Shown here: positions 16,601 to 24,392 of the stretch, one piece after another | Layout of the letters: each line of letters opens with the position of its first letter | How positions within the stretch are numbered: the first letter of the stretch is position 1 | Source of the DNA: an uncultured Slackia sp. | Lineage (GTDB): Bacteria > Actinomycetota > Coriobacteriia > Coriobacteriales > Eggerthellaceae | Reading direction: 5' to 3' | Length of the DNA stretch: 33,648 nt | Assembly (NCBI RefSeq): GCF_959608125.1 | Contig: NZ_CAUHPG010000024.1 | Coordinates: 1 to 33,648 of the forward strand | Translations under genes and position numbers: made by a program | The notes under the pieces: model-generated | The model's input: only the letters and a program-made list of their open reading frames with translations | Database searches by the model: none | Told to the model about the DNA's origin: nothing

Positions 16601-16629
16601 ATTATCCCATATTCGGAACCCTTTGTCAC
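16601..16629 (-). promoter_or_regulatory. Sigma-70-type promoter of tRNA-Val
   Basis: On the minus strand GTGACA (16624-16629) and GATAAT (16601-16606) each match the consensus at five of six positions, and the spacer is exactly 17 bases. The tRNA 5' end is 11 bases downstream of the -10 box. Confidence 0.7.
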
Positions 16630-16640
16630 CTCGGAATCTC

Positions 16641-17066
16641 TCAGAACCTTTTCTCCATCCAGATATGGGGCTGTCCCTCATCTTCGTAATCGACCTCGCC
16701 GAAGCGAATATACCCCATGGCACCGTACCACGATTCGAGACGAGCCTGCGCATGCAGGCGGATAATACGTGCGCCCTGCTTCCTAGCCGCGTCTTCGCAT
16801 GCTTCGACAAGCATGCCTCCTACGCCGCGGCCTCGAAACTCAGGCAAGGTCGCAACGCGACCGATGTAATAACACGACGGGTCACCATCATCGACAAAGC
16901 AACGTGCGCAGCCGACAGAAACACCGGCATCGAACACAACGACATGGATTGCTCGGTCGTCGATATCGTCGAATTCGTTCTCGTAGCCCTGCTCTTCGAC
17001 GAATACCTTCGTGCGAATTGCGAATGCATCTTCTTTAGCGTCGTATTTCACTGCGATGTCGGACAT
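16641..17066 (-). CDS. GNAT family N-acetyltransferase
   Basis: The protein of 141 residues has the GNAT acetyl-CoA site RGRGVGGMLVEACEDAAR (motif A, about residues 79-96), preceded by IGRVATLPEF and followed by ARLESWYGAMGYIRFGEVDYEDEG-type C-terminal strands. The start of the protein (AIRTKVFVEEQGYENEFDDID) resembles the ElaA-like subgroup. The substrate is unknown. The ATG follows GGAG. It stands alone between the arc terminator and tRNA-Val. Confidence 0.88.
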   Translation of the reverse strand: MSDIAVKYDAKEDAFAIRTKVFVEEQGYENEFDDIDDRAIHVVVFDAGVSVGCARCFVDDGDPSCYYIGRVATLPEFRGRGVGGMLVEACEDAARKQGARIIRLHAQARLESWYGAMGYIRFGEVDYEDEGQPHIWMEKRF

Positions 17067-17258
17067 GCCATCTCCGCTCTCTCGTAAGCCAATGTGCTCA
17101 TCAGATTACCGCAAGATGCAAGCATTACGATGGGTTTTCCAGGACGGTTCCCGATGCGAACGACCTATATCGAACACGAGCCGCGAAGCGCGAACGCTTC
17201 ATATCCTTATTTTCTCAATTGGACATCGTGAGCCCGACCTTTCGAAAGCCGCAAACGC

Positions 17259-17292
17259 AAAAAGACCCCGAACGTATCCGGGGTCTTTTTTT
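17259..17292 (-). terminator. Terminator of the arginine deiminase operon
   Basis: AAAAAGACCCCG (17259-17270) and CGGGGTCTTTTT (17279-17290) are perfect 12-base arms with an eight-base loop and T-runs on both strands. It ends the arc operon 18 bases after the transporter stop; it may also work in the other direction. Confidence 0.92.
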
Positions 17293-17310
17293 CCAGTGCG
17301 AGTGAACAGC

Positions 17311-18786
17311 CTACAAAATCATCATAGCGGCGGTGACGACCACGAGGCAGATTACAGCAAGAATCACCAGAAGCTTCCAAACCCACTTCAGCCAGGTGCC
17401 GTACTGGACATGCGCCACAGCAAGACCACCCATGATGGCGCCGCAGGTCGGGGTGAACAGGTTCACAAGACCGTTAGCAGAGCTGAAGATCATGACCATG
17501 GTCTCGACGGAGAAGCCGAGATTGGCAGCCAGCGGGCCCATGATCGGCATGGACACGGTAGCCATGCCAGAGCTCGACGGAATCAAGAAGGACAGAACCA
17601 CGTAGAGCAACCAGGATGCCGGCGCGAAGATGAAAGCGGAAACACCCTGCAAAGCATTCGAGGCATTCAGCAGAATCCAGTCGGACATGCCGGTCTCGGC
17701 CATAAGGATAGAGATACCGCGAGCGAGAGCGATGATCATAACGACGCTCATCATATCGGCACAACCGTCAATGAACGCTTTCACAGTCTCGGATTCGGAC
17801 AAGCCGCCAACAAAGGCAATGATCAAAGCAAGGACAAAGAACCAGCTTGCAGCTTCAACGAAATACCATTGGCCAAGAGGAAGACCGGTGATGACCTCGG
17901 ACCATCCGAGGAACAGCGTCACGCCGAAATCTTCCCAAGGAATGAAGCTGATGACCATGATGATGAACGCGAGCGCGAACACGATCAAAGCACCCTTCTG
18001 ACGACCAGTCAGAACAACTTCGCCCTCGATTTCATCTTTGCCGAAGCTCTCCTTCTCATCCTGCTGCTCCTGCAGAGAGAGAATGGTGGAGCCGCGATCC
18101 TTCTTGACCTTAGCAGCGTACTTCATAACGTAAACAATGGAAACTGCAAGGGTGGCGATCCAAAGAATGGCGCCCAGCATGATGATGGTGCCCTGGTTCA
18201 CTTCAATGCCGGCATCGACCAAAGACGACACCGCAGCACCGACAGCGAAGGGATTGACGGTAGAACCGAGAACACCGCAGCCAGCGCCAAGAAGAACGAC
18301 TGCGGAACCGACCATCGCGTCGAAACCTGCCGCATACATAGTTGCTGCAAGCAGAACATAAAACGGAACGGTCTCTTCGCACATGCCGTACGTAGTGCCG
18401 CCAATAGAGAACAGAATCATCAGGATAGGAATGAGGACAAGCTCATTGCCATGAAGCTTCTTCACCAGAACGGCAATACCGTTGTCGAGAGCGCCGGTCT
18501 TGGTCATTACGCCCAAGAAACCGCCCAGAATCATAACGAAGAAGCAGACCTCAAGCGCGCCGCCCGGGAACGTATCCGGATTGGCAGCGCTTTCGACAAT
18601 GTCGGTAGGAGCGCCCGTAAAGCCATAGATAGGCGCCGTCAAAATATTGGAGAGAGACGCACCCGTCACGGTGCCGCCCGTCGCTGCAGCTGCAATCCAA
18701 GAAATAACAGCCAGCACGACAAGCAGGATAAGAAGGATACTGAATGAACTAATCGGATCCTTCTTCTTTTTAACGTTGTCAGCCAT
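17311..18786 (-). CDS. arcD: YfcC-family transporter, probable arginine-ornithine antiporter of the arc operon
   Basis: This polytopic membrane protein of 491 residues has about 12 hydrophobic spans. Signature stretches of the YfcC (ion transporter superfamily) group are GALEVCFFVMILGGFLGVMTKTGALD, split by short loops, then GGTTYGMCEETVPFY, GCGVLGSTVNPFAVG and FLIPSSSGMATVSMPIMGPL. Proteins of this family take the place of ArcD in the arc operons of several streptococci, so exchange of arginine for ornithine is the likely role here, inferred from the neighbours. The start has AAGGGG upstream. It is the last gene of the operon, separated from arcC by a hairpin. The gene symbol is by role, not by the APC-type ArcD family. 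Confidence 0.85.
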   Translation of the reverse strand: MADNVKKKKDPISSFSILLILLVVLAVISWIAAAATGGTVTGASLSNILTAPIYGFTGAPTDIVESAANPDTFPGGALEVCFFVMILGGFLGVMTKTGALDNGIAVLVKKLHGNELVLIPILMILFSIGGTTYGMCEETVPFYVLLAATMYAAGFDAMVGSAVVLLGAGCGVLGSTVNPFAVGAAVSSLVDAGIEVNQGTIIMLGAILWIATLAVSIVYVMKYAAKVKKDRGSTILSLQEQQDEKESFGKDEIEGEVVLTGRQKGALIVFALAFIIMVISFIPWEDFGVTLFLGWSEVITGLPLGQWYFVEAASWFFVLALIIAFVGGLSESETVKAFIDGCADMMSVVMIIALARGISILMAETGMSDWILLNASNALQGVSAFIFAPASWLLYVVLSFLIPSSSGMATVSMPIMGPLAANLGFSVETMVMIFSSANGLVNLFTPTCGAIMGGLAVAHVQYGTWLKWVWKLLVILAVICLVVVTAAMMIL

Positions 18787-18847
18787 GATATTCCCCTTTC
18801 AAACGGGTATCCATGCGTTATGTCTCTTTCCTTCATAACGCATGGAA

Positions 18848-18879
18848 TCCTGCTGGGAGCACCCCTACCCCCAGCAGGA
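18848..18879. repeat. Intercistronic hairpin between arcC and the antiporter gene
   Basis: TCCTGCTGGG and CCCAGCAGGA are perfect ten-base arms with a 12-base loop, starting 13 bases after the arcC stop. There is no clear U-run on the minus strand, so it probably tunes mRNA stability or partial read-through. Confidence 0.65.
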
Positions 18880-18892
18880 CTTTGTACCCTAA

Positions 18893-19831
18893 TTAAGCGG
18901 TGATAACCGTACCGGTCTCACCAGCGAGCGCCTCTTTCGCGCGCTCGAGAGACGTGATGAGGGCCTTGCCTTCCGGATTGGCCTTCACGAAGGAGAGGCA
19001 AGCCTCGACCTTGGGCAGCATGGAACCCTTGGCGAACTGACCCTCCTCCATGTACTTCTCAGCCTCAGCGATCGTCATGGAAGCAAGTTCCTGCTGATCA
19101 GGCTTGTTGAAGTTGATGCAGACGCGATCGACGGCGGTCAGGATGACCAGCATATCGGCCTTGGCCTCGCCTGCGAGCAGAGCGGCGGAACGGTCCTTGT
19201 CGATAACGGCAGGAACGCCCTTGTAGCCGCCGTCCTCCTCGACGACGGGGATACCGCCGCCGCCAGTGGAGATGACGCACATACCGGCATCGACCAGGTT
19301 ATTGATCAGCGGCAGCTCGACAATGCGAACCGGAGCGGGAGAAGCAACAACCCAGCGCCAGCCACGGCCAGCGTCCTCGACGTACTTGTTGCCAGTCTCT
19401 TCCATAAGCTTGGCGGCCTCTTCCTCGGTGAAGAAAGCGCCGACGGGCTTGGTGGGATCCTGGAACGCAGGGTCGGCAGCGTCGACGACCGTCTGAGTGA
19501 CGATGGAAGCGCAAGCCTTGTCCATGCCGCGACGAGCGAACTCGCGCTGCATAGCCTGCTGCAGGTGATAGCCGATGTAACCCTGGCTCATAGCGCCGCA
19601 CTCGGGGAAGGGAATGGACGGGGTGCCGCCCACCTTCGTAGCAGAGTTGTCGGTAGCGACCTTGATCATACCGACCTGGGGGCCATTGCCGTGGGTGACG
19701 ATGACGTCGAAGCCCTCTTCGATGAGGTCAACGATAGGAGCAGCCGTGTTGTGAACCAGCTCGAGCTGCTCTTCGGGGGTATTGCCCAGGGCGTTACCGC
19801 CCAGGGCAATCACGAGACGCTTGTTAGCCAT
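18893..19831 (-). CDS. arcC: Carbamate kinase
   Basis: Carbamate kinase converts carbamoyl phosphate and ADP to ATP, CO2 and ammonia, the energy-yielding step of arginine deiminase catabolism. The 312 residues match the family length. Motifs include GGNALG near the N-terminus, THGNGPQVG, SQGYIGYHLQQA and GGGGIPVVEEDG, with DKDRSAALLA in the C-terminal half. The ATG is preceded by GGGGG. It lies 20 bases after argF in the same operon. Confidence 0.96.
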   Translation of the reverse strand: MANKRLVIALGGNALGNTPEEQLELVHNTAAPIVDLIEEGFDVIVTHGNGPQVGMIKVATDNSATKVGGTPSIPFPECGAMSQGYIGYHLQQAMQREFARRGMDKACASIVTQTVVDAADPAFQDPTKPVGAFFTEEEAAKLMEETGNKYVEDAGRGWRWVVASPAPVRIVELPLINNLVDAGMCVISTGGGGIPVVEEDGGYKGVPAVIDKDRSAALLAGEAKADMLVILTAVDRVCINFNKPDQQELASMTIAEAEKYMEEGQFAKGSMLPKVEACLSFVKANPEGKALITSLERAKEALAGETGTVITA

Positions 19832-19850
19832 TTCAAATACCCCCGTCTTC

Positions 19851-20846
19851 TTACTTCAAGGTAGCGTACATGACAGCCTTGATGGTGTGCATGCGGTTCT
19901 CGGCCTCGTCGAAGACCTTGGACTGCTTGGACTCGAAGACCTCGTCCTCGACCTCCATCTCGGTGATGCCGAACTGCTCGGCCTTCTCGGCACCGATGGT
20001 GGTGTTGGTGTCGTGGAAAGCAGGCAGGCAGTGCAGGAAGATAGCCTCGGGCTTAGCCATGGCCATGACTTCCTTGGTGACGCGATAGGCCTTCAGGCGC
20101 TCGATGCGCTCAGCCCAGACCTCGTCGGGCTCGCCCATGGAAACCCAAACGTCGGTGTAGATGACATCGGCGCCGGTGCAGGCTTCCTTGACATCCTCGG
20201 TGAGGGTGATGGTGCAGCCATTCTCGGCAGCGATCGGCTTGCAAGCCTCGAGCACGTCGTCGGCCGGCATGTCGTCCTTAGGACCACAAGCGACGAAGTT
20301 CATGCCCAGCTTGGCGCAAACGACCATGAGGGAGCGAGCAACGTTGTTCTTGCAGTCGCCCATGAACACCAGGGTGCGACCCTTGATGTCGTAGTTGAAG
20401 TTCTCCTGAACGGTCAGGATGTCGGCGAGCATCTGGGTGGGATGCCACTCGGTGGTCAGGCCATTCCAGACAGGAACGCCGGCGTTAGCGCCGAGGTCCT
20501 CGACGTCGGTCTGAGCGAAGCCACGGAACTCGATGCCGTCATAGAAGCGGCCGAGAACGCGAGCGGTGTCCTCGATGGACTCCTTCTTGCCCATCTGGGA
20601 GCTGCCCGGATCGAGGTAGGTAACGCCCATGCCGAGGTCCATAGCGCCAACTTCGAAAGCGCAACGGGTACGGGTGGAAGTCTTCTGGAAGAGCAGAACG
20701 ATGTTCTTGCCCTCGAGGTAACGGTGGGGCACACCTGCGCGCTTCATGTCCTTGAAGTTCTTGGACAGCTTGAGCAGGTACTCGATCTCCTCGGTGGAGA
20801 AGTCGAGAAGCCTCAGGAAGTTGCGACCGCTGAGATTGACACCCAT
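19851..20846 (-). CDS. arcB: Ornithine carbamoyltransferase (catabolic)
   Basis: This enzyme, working here in the catabolic direction, splits citrulline with phosphate into ornithine and carbamoyl phosphate. The 331 residues contain the carbamoyl phosphate site STRTRCAFE near residue 57, the catalytic HCLP motif (FLHCLPAFHD) near residue 270, and a HPTQMLAD block. The length and arc-operon position favour the catabolic form (arcB) over a biosynthetic argF; sequence alone cannot exclude a dual role. AAAGGA precedes the ATG. A hairpin lies directly upstream of its ribosome binding site. Confidence 0.95.
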   Translation of the reverse strand: MGVNLSGRNFLRLLDFSTEEIEYLLKLSKNFKDMKRAGVPHRYLEGKNIVLLFQKTSTRTRCAFEVGAMDLGMGVTYLDPGSSQMGKKESIEDTARVLGRFYDGIEFRGFAQTDVEDLGANAGVPVWNGLTTEWHPTQMLADILTVQENFNYDIKGRTLVFMGDCKNNVARSLMVVCAKLGMNFVACGPKDDMPADDVLEACKPIAAENGCTITLTEDVKEACTGADVIYTDVWVSMGEPDEVWAERIERLKAYRVTKEVMAMAKPEAIFLHCLPAFHDTNTTIGAEKAEQFGITEMEVEDEVFESKQSKVFDEAENRMHTIKAVMYATLK

Positions 20847-20864
20847 GTTGTTATCCTTTCTTCC

Positions 20865-20891
20865 TAGAGACCAAACCCATATTGGTCTCTA
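20865..20891. repeat. Hairpin directly upstream of the arcB ribosome binding site
   Basis: TAGAGACCAA and TTGGTCTCTA are perfect ten-base arms with a seven-base loop. In the mRNA the hairpin ends about five bases before the AAAGGA of arcB. It could stabilise a processed 5' end or influence translation. Confidence 0.65.
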
Positions 20892-20915
20892 AATGGCAAT
20901 GAAGAACAGAAGAGT

Positions 20916-20945
20916 GCGGCCCCGCTTGAAAACGGGCGGGGCCGC
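20916..20945. repeat. GC-rich intercistronic hairpin after arcA
   Basis: GCGGCCCCGC and GCGGGGCCGC are perfect ten-base arms with a ten-base loop, beginning eight bases after the arcA stop. The minus-strand continuation (ACTCTTC) has no U-run, so full termination is unlikely; a 3'-protecting or attenuating hairpin fits better. Confidence 0.7.
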
Positions 20946-20953
20946 GAAAATGC

Positions 20954-22201
20954 TTAGAGATCCTCGCGCTGGAAGGGCATGCTCATACAACGCGGGCCGC
21001 CACGACCACGGGACAGCTCGGCAGAGGGCATGACCAGAAGGTTGAGGCCTTCCTTGTAGAGAACGTCATTGGTGACGTTGTTGCGCTGGTACACCACGAT
21101 GGTGCCCGGCTCGACGCACAGCGTGTTGGAACCGTCATTCCACTGCTCGCGAGCAGCAGCGATCGGGTCGCCGCCACCGCAGGGGATGAGCTTGATGCCG
21201 TCAACGCCGGTGGCGTACTCGAGAATCTTCTCGAGGGAATCAGTGTGCTCTTTGATGTCGACCTCGCCCTGAGTTGCGCCCTTGGTCAGCTCGAAAACGC
21301 GCAGGGTGCCCATGATGGCGGGGTGAATCGTGAACTTGTCGACGTCGATCTGAGTGAAGACCGTGTCGAGGTGCATGAATGCACGGCAGTTCGGGATATC
21401 GAACGCGAAGATCTTCTCGATCTCGCAGCCCTCGGTCTTCCAGAAGATATTCTGGGCGAGGATATCGATGGCAGCAGCCTGGGTACGCTGGGAGATGCCG
21501 ACAGCCAGAGCCTTGTTGCTGAGGTTCAGGATGTCGCCGCCCTCGATGTGGGAAGCCGCATCGCGGCGGAACCACAGCGGGGTCTCGGCGTAGTCCGGGT
21601 GATACTTGAAGATGTACTTGCCGTACAGGGTCTCGCGGTTACGCGTGACGGCATACATACGGTTCAGGCTGACACCGTTGCCGACGCAGGCGAACGGGTC
21701 ACGGGTGAAGTACAGGTTGGGCATCGGGTCGATGATCAGATCGCTCTCTTTGTCGCTATGAGCGCTGACCATGTCGTCGAGGGTGACGGAAGAAGCATGG
21801 GGCAGGTCGATTTCGCTCTTGGCGACGCCAGCCATGGTCTTCTTCACGAACTCGAAATCGTCCTCGATGGAGTTGAGATACTCACGGACGATACCGGGCA
21901 TAGCCTGGCCCTTGATGCCAGCCTCCTCGATGTACTGATCAAGGAACTCTTCGCGAGCACCCGGATGAGCCTTGAAAGCCTCGGCGACGAGCTGCTCGAG
22001 GTAAAGAACCTCGGTGCCCTGCTCGCGCAGAATCTCAGCGAAACGGTCGTGCTCGGCCTGAGCAACCTCCAGGAACGGCACGTCGTCGAACAGCAGACGC
22101 TCGAGCTCGTCAGGAGGAAGGTTCAGCAGTTCGTCGCCAGGACGATGCAGGCAAACCTTCTTAAGCTTACCGATTTCGCTCGTTACATGAATACCCTTCA
22201 T
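20954..22201 (-). CDS. arcA: Arginine deiminase
   Basis: ArcA hydrolyses arginine to citrulline and ammonia, the first step of the pathway. The 415 residues include the family blocks FTRDPF, HIEGGD, FMHLDTVFTQID and the catalytic Cys in GGPRCMSMPF close to the C-terminus (about residue 405). The ATG at 22201 has AGGAGG six bases upstream; the frame extends further upstream without a ribosome site. It is the first gene of the arcA-arcB-arcC-antiporter operon. The long AT-rich region ahead is likely to hold its control sites. Confidence 0.97.
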   Translation of the reverse strand: MKGIHVTSEIGKLKKVCLHRPGDELLNLPPDELERLLFDDVPFLEVAQAEHDRFAEILREQGTEVLYLEQLVAEAFKAHPGAREEFLDQYIEEAGIKGQAMPGIVREYLNSIEDDFEFVKKTMAGVAKSEIDLPHASSVTLDDMVSAHSDKESDLIIDPMPNLYFTRDPFACVGNGVSLNRMYAVTRNRETLYGKYIFKYHPDYAETPLWFRRDAASHIEGGDILNLSNKALAVGISQRTQAAAIDILAQNIFWKTEGCEIEKIFAFDIPNCRAFMHLDTVFTQIDVDKFTIHPAIMGTLRVFELTKGATQGEVDIKEHTDSLEKILEYATGVDGIKLIPCGGGDPIAAAREQWNDGSNTLCVEPGTIVVYQRNNVTNDVLYKEGLNLLVMPSAELSRGRGGPRCMSMPFQREDL

Positions 22202-22222
22202 GTGAGCCTCCTTTTTCCTCTC

Positions 22223-22251
22223 TCTTGTCGGTCTTCCCAAATCCGACAAGA
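22223..22251. repeat. Inverted repeat in the arcA leader
   Basis: TCTTGTCGG and CCGACAAGA are perfect nine-base arms with an 11-base spacer, just upstream of the arcA ribosome site and overlapping the predicted transcription start. It may be an operator or a 5' hairpin. Confidence 0.55.
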
Positions 22252-22253
22252 CC

Positions 22254-22282
22254 ATCATCGCCGCACGCAAAGGAAATTGCAA
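22254..22282 (-). promoter_or_regulatory. Candidate arcA promoter
   Basis: On the minus strand TTGCAA (22277-22282) and GATGAT (22254-22259) each match the sigma-70 boxes at four of six positions with a 17-base spacer. A start near 22247 would give a leader of about 46 bases. Further upstream TTTATTGCA occurs twice (22291-22299 and 22319-22327), 28 bases apart. Confidence 0.35.
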
Positions 22283-22289
22283 GCTGTTT

Positions 22290-22820
22290 TTTTATTGCAC
22301 TGACCTGGCAAAACTCAATTTATTGCATCTTCTTTTCAATTTATCCAAAACGAAGACCGTTTTTAGGTCGATACCGGATAAATTCACGCTAATTTGAATC
22401 ATATTTTTTCTACTACCAGGTTTCTAGCGATGCTTTCGGCACGAATATAAGCTTCAAGACGATTGATTATTGAAAATGAAACCTTCTTTATGAATATATG
22501 CATCAATTTCTTCGATGAAAACGGGTATTAATCGATTTTATTTAGAAATTTGCATTATTAAAAATGATAATCTCAATTATTGAGATTAATTTTGCATATT
22601 TATTATTTTCAATACATAAAATAAATGTAAGCCAGCGCTAATTTATGGCATTATTTCTATACGATAGATAGGAAAAAACGCGGACGGATTCCTGAGCGTC
22701 CCCAACGGCTTCTTGCGTCATATCTATGCGCATAAAAATAAGTCTACTCGACGTCAACATCATGTTGTTTTCTCGTAATATTCATTATATTGCATATATT
22801 TACAATAATAAGTCATCGTC
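22290..22820. other. AT-rich non-coding region upstream of arcA
   Basis: About 530 bases are strikingly rich in A and T compared with the GC-rich genes on both sides. No reading frame of note is present on either strand. It contains the direct repeat of TTTATTGCA, an ARG-box-like half-site (TATGAAT, 22489-22495), several further TTGCA words and the 21-bp palindrome at 22568-22588. It probably serves as control region for arcA; a remnant of transferred DNA is the alternative. Confidence 0.6.
22568..22588. promoter_or_regulatory. Perfect 21-bp palindrome, candidate operator
   Basis: TAATCTCAAT and ATTGAGATTA form perfect ten-base arms around one central T. The one-base spacer cannot make an RNA hairpin loop, so a dimeric DNA-binding protein site is the natural reading. 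It lies about 370 bases upstream of arcA within the AT-rich region. I cannot assign the regulator. Confidence 0.6.
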
Positions 22821-22976
22821 TAACTGAAAAGCGCGGAATAGACGGCGATCGGCGGTCCGAAGACCCTGTACGACGTTGCTAATCGACGCTTTCAAAGGCG
22901 CACTCGACAGCATTCGATAAAGCGAACTCCTCGGCGGTCAAGATGATTCCCGACAGGCTCCCGGAGGCTACGGCAC

Positions 22977-23007
22977 AAAAAAACGGCCAGCCATGGAAGG
23001 CCGGCCG
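22977..23007 (-). terminator. Rho-independent terminator between recR and arcA
   Basis: On the minus strand CGGCCGGCC, a six-base loop and GGCTGGCCG (one mismatch) are followed by seven T. It lies 270 bases beyond the recR stop and therefore ends either a long recR 3' tail or an independent small RNA. Confidence 0.88.
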
Positions 23008-23135
23008 CAAGACATGGTATGTAAAATAGAAAAGCCCCGATAAAGACAAAGGGTTCTGTTCCCCTCCTATTAACAGAACCCTTATCCTTACCGAAGCTTG
23101 TCGCCTCTGTAATGCACAACCAATTGTAACGCTTC
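22977..23135 (-). ncRNA. Candidate small RNA with a G-rich hairpin loop
   Basis: Upstream of the terminator at 22977-23007 the minus strand has TACAAT (a good -10 box) near 23126-23131, an early stem CGAAGC...GCTTCG, and a perfect 12-base hairpin (AAGGGTTCTGTT / AACAGAACCCTT, 23049-23083) whose 11-base loop contains AGGAGGGG. No credible protein is encoded. The sequence fits a terminated small RNA of about 130-150 bases, but the -35 box is weak. A leftover recR 3' region is the alternative. I do not recognise a known RNA family. Confidence 0.4.
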
Positions 23136-23225
23136 GCATACGGAAAAGAAACTACCGATTCTCCAAACATGCGCGCAAAGACGCTGCTCAATCCCCACAT
23201 ACACCCGAGCATGGGATGAAGCCGC

Positions 23226-23274
23226 TCCGAAAACGCCCCTGAAACGCGAGCCGAGTGCGATTCGGGGCGAAAAA
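23226..23274 (-). terminator. Possible recR terminator
   Basis: On the minus strand CGCCCC, about 23 bases of partly self-complementary sequence, then GGGGCG and TTTT follow within a few bases of the recR stop. The large loop makes it a weaker candidate than the terminator at 22977-23007. Confidence 0.4.
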
Positions 23275-23276
23275 AA

Positions 23277-23873
23277 CTAGAGCGGACGCCGCGACTCGAT
23301 AGCACGGCCCAGCGTGATTTCATCGGCGAATTCAAGATCGCCTCCCACGGGAAGACCGCTTGCAAGTCGCGTCACCTCGATGCCCAGAGGCTTGATCAGG
23401 CGGGCCAGATACGCTGCGCTCGTCTCTCCCTCCACGTTGGGATTGGTGGCAAGGACGACCTCGCGCACATCGGCGTCGGCGAGGCGCTTCAGCAACTCTG
23501 CGATATGCAAGTCATCGGGCCCGATGCCATCCATGGGAGACAAGGCGCCTCCGAGCACATGGTACACGCCCGAAAATGCTGCCGTGCGCTCGATCGCTGC
23601 GATATCGCGCGGCTCGCTCACCACGCATATCACCGATTCGTCGCGCCTTTGAGAAGCACACACCTCGCAAAGCTCTCCTTCTGCGTAGTTGAAGCATCGC
23701 GAGCAGAAATGCACGGTGTTTTTCACCTCGACGATAGCATCGGCCAGACGAAGCACCGTCTCACGATCGGAGTTAAGCATCCAATACGCGATGCGCTGGG
23801 CGCTTTTGGGGCCGACACCCGGCATTCGCTCGAGTTCGTCCAAAAGCTTCTGGATGGCAGGAGCCGATTCCAC
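23277..23873 (-). CDS. recR: Recombination mediator RecR
   Basis: RecR works with RecO (and RecF) to load RecA at gaps. The 198 residues show an N-terminal helix-hairpin-helix (LERMPGVGPKSAQRIAYWML), a four-Cys zinc finger (CSRCFNYAEGELCEVC) and a Toprim domain (ESVICVVSEPRDIAAIE, then VVLATNPNVEGETSAAYLA). The start codon is GTG, ten bases after the ybaB stop, with only a weak GCGGGC ribosome site, so coupling with ybaB is likely. The order dnaX-ybaB-recR is the common bacterial arrangement. Confidence 0.96.
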   Translation of the reverse strand: MESAPAIQKLLDELERMPGVGPKSAQRIAYWMLNSDRETVLRLADAIVEVKNTVHFCSRCFNYAEGELCEVCASQRRDESVICVVSEPRDIAAIERTAAFSGVYHVLGGALSPMDGIGPDDLHIAELLKRLADADVREVVLATNPNVEGETSAAYLARLIKPLGIEVTRLASGLPVGGDLEFADEITLGRAIESRRPL

Positions 23874-23883
23874 GAGACGCCCG

Positions 23884-24192
23884 CTACATCAAGCCAGGGA
23901 TGTTCATACCGCCGGTAGCGGCGCTGATACGCTGCGAGCCCTGGGCGGAAACGGCACGCAGGGCCTCGTTGACCGCAGCGGTCACGATATCCTGCAGCAT
24001 CTCGACGTCGTCGGGATCGACAGCGGACGGATCGATCACGATGGACTGGATCGTCATATCGCCCTGAGCAACGACCTTGACCATGCCGCCGCCGGCAGTA
24101 GCCTCGGCGGTCATGGTCTTGATTTCCTCCTGCGCCTTAGCAAGCTCGGCCTGCATTTTCTGCGCCTGGCGCATCATTGCTTTCATATCCAT
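23884..24192 (-). CDS. YbaB/EbfC nucleoid-associated protein
   Basis: The 102-residue protein has the family plan: a Met/Gln/Lys-rich N-terminal helix (MDMKAMMRQAQKMQAELAKAQEE), a beta core with GGGMVKVVAQGDMTIQSIVIDP, and a C-terminal helix with VTAAVNEAL. These dimers bind DNA without strong sequence preference. AAAAAGGAG precedes the ATG. It lies between dnaX and recR, its usual place. Confidence 0.95.
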   Translation of the reverse strand: MDMKAMMRQAQKMQAELAKAQEEIKTMTAEATAGGGMVKVVAQGDMTIQSIVIDPSAVDPDDVEMLQDIVTAAVNEALRAVSAQGSQRISAATGGMNIPGLM

Positions 24193-24350
24193 GACGATTC
24201 TCCTTTTTCTCTTGGGGCTTCTCCACGTGCGCGGAGAAGCAGCGCAACCGTATGCGCATATATATAGGTAGAAAGACTAACACAATGACGCGCACAGACG
24301 CATCGGCTGCACGAAAGCGCCGGGCGCAGCCGCCGCCTGCGAGCACGAAG

Positions 24351-24382
24351 AAAGGCGTCGACGAATCGCCGTCGACGCCTTT
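24351..24382 (-). terminator. Hairpin after dnaX, probable terminator
   Basis: AAAGGCGTCGACG and CGTCGACGCCTTT are perfect 13-base arms with a six-base loop, ten bases beyond the dnaX stop. The minus-strand stem ends in CTTT followed by CTTC, a short U-run. Partial termination before ybaB is likely. Confidence 0.75.
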
Positions 24383-24392
24383 GCTGCAAAAA

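Noticed and set aside
17011..18747. 578-codon open frame on the plus strand opposite the YfcC-type antiporter gene
   Set aside because: Low-complexity His/Asp/Asn-rich product, no ribosome site, fully antisense to a clear membrane protein gene.
19782..22303. Two long plus-strand frames opposite arcB and arcA
   Set aside because: Leu/Val/Gly/Asp-rich shadow translations caused by strong codon bias of the arc genes.
22485..22505. Full ARG box for ArgR
   Set aside because: Only one half-site (TATGAAT) matches; the other half does not fit the consensus, so it is mentioned only as part of the AT-rich region.
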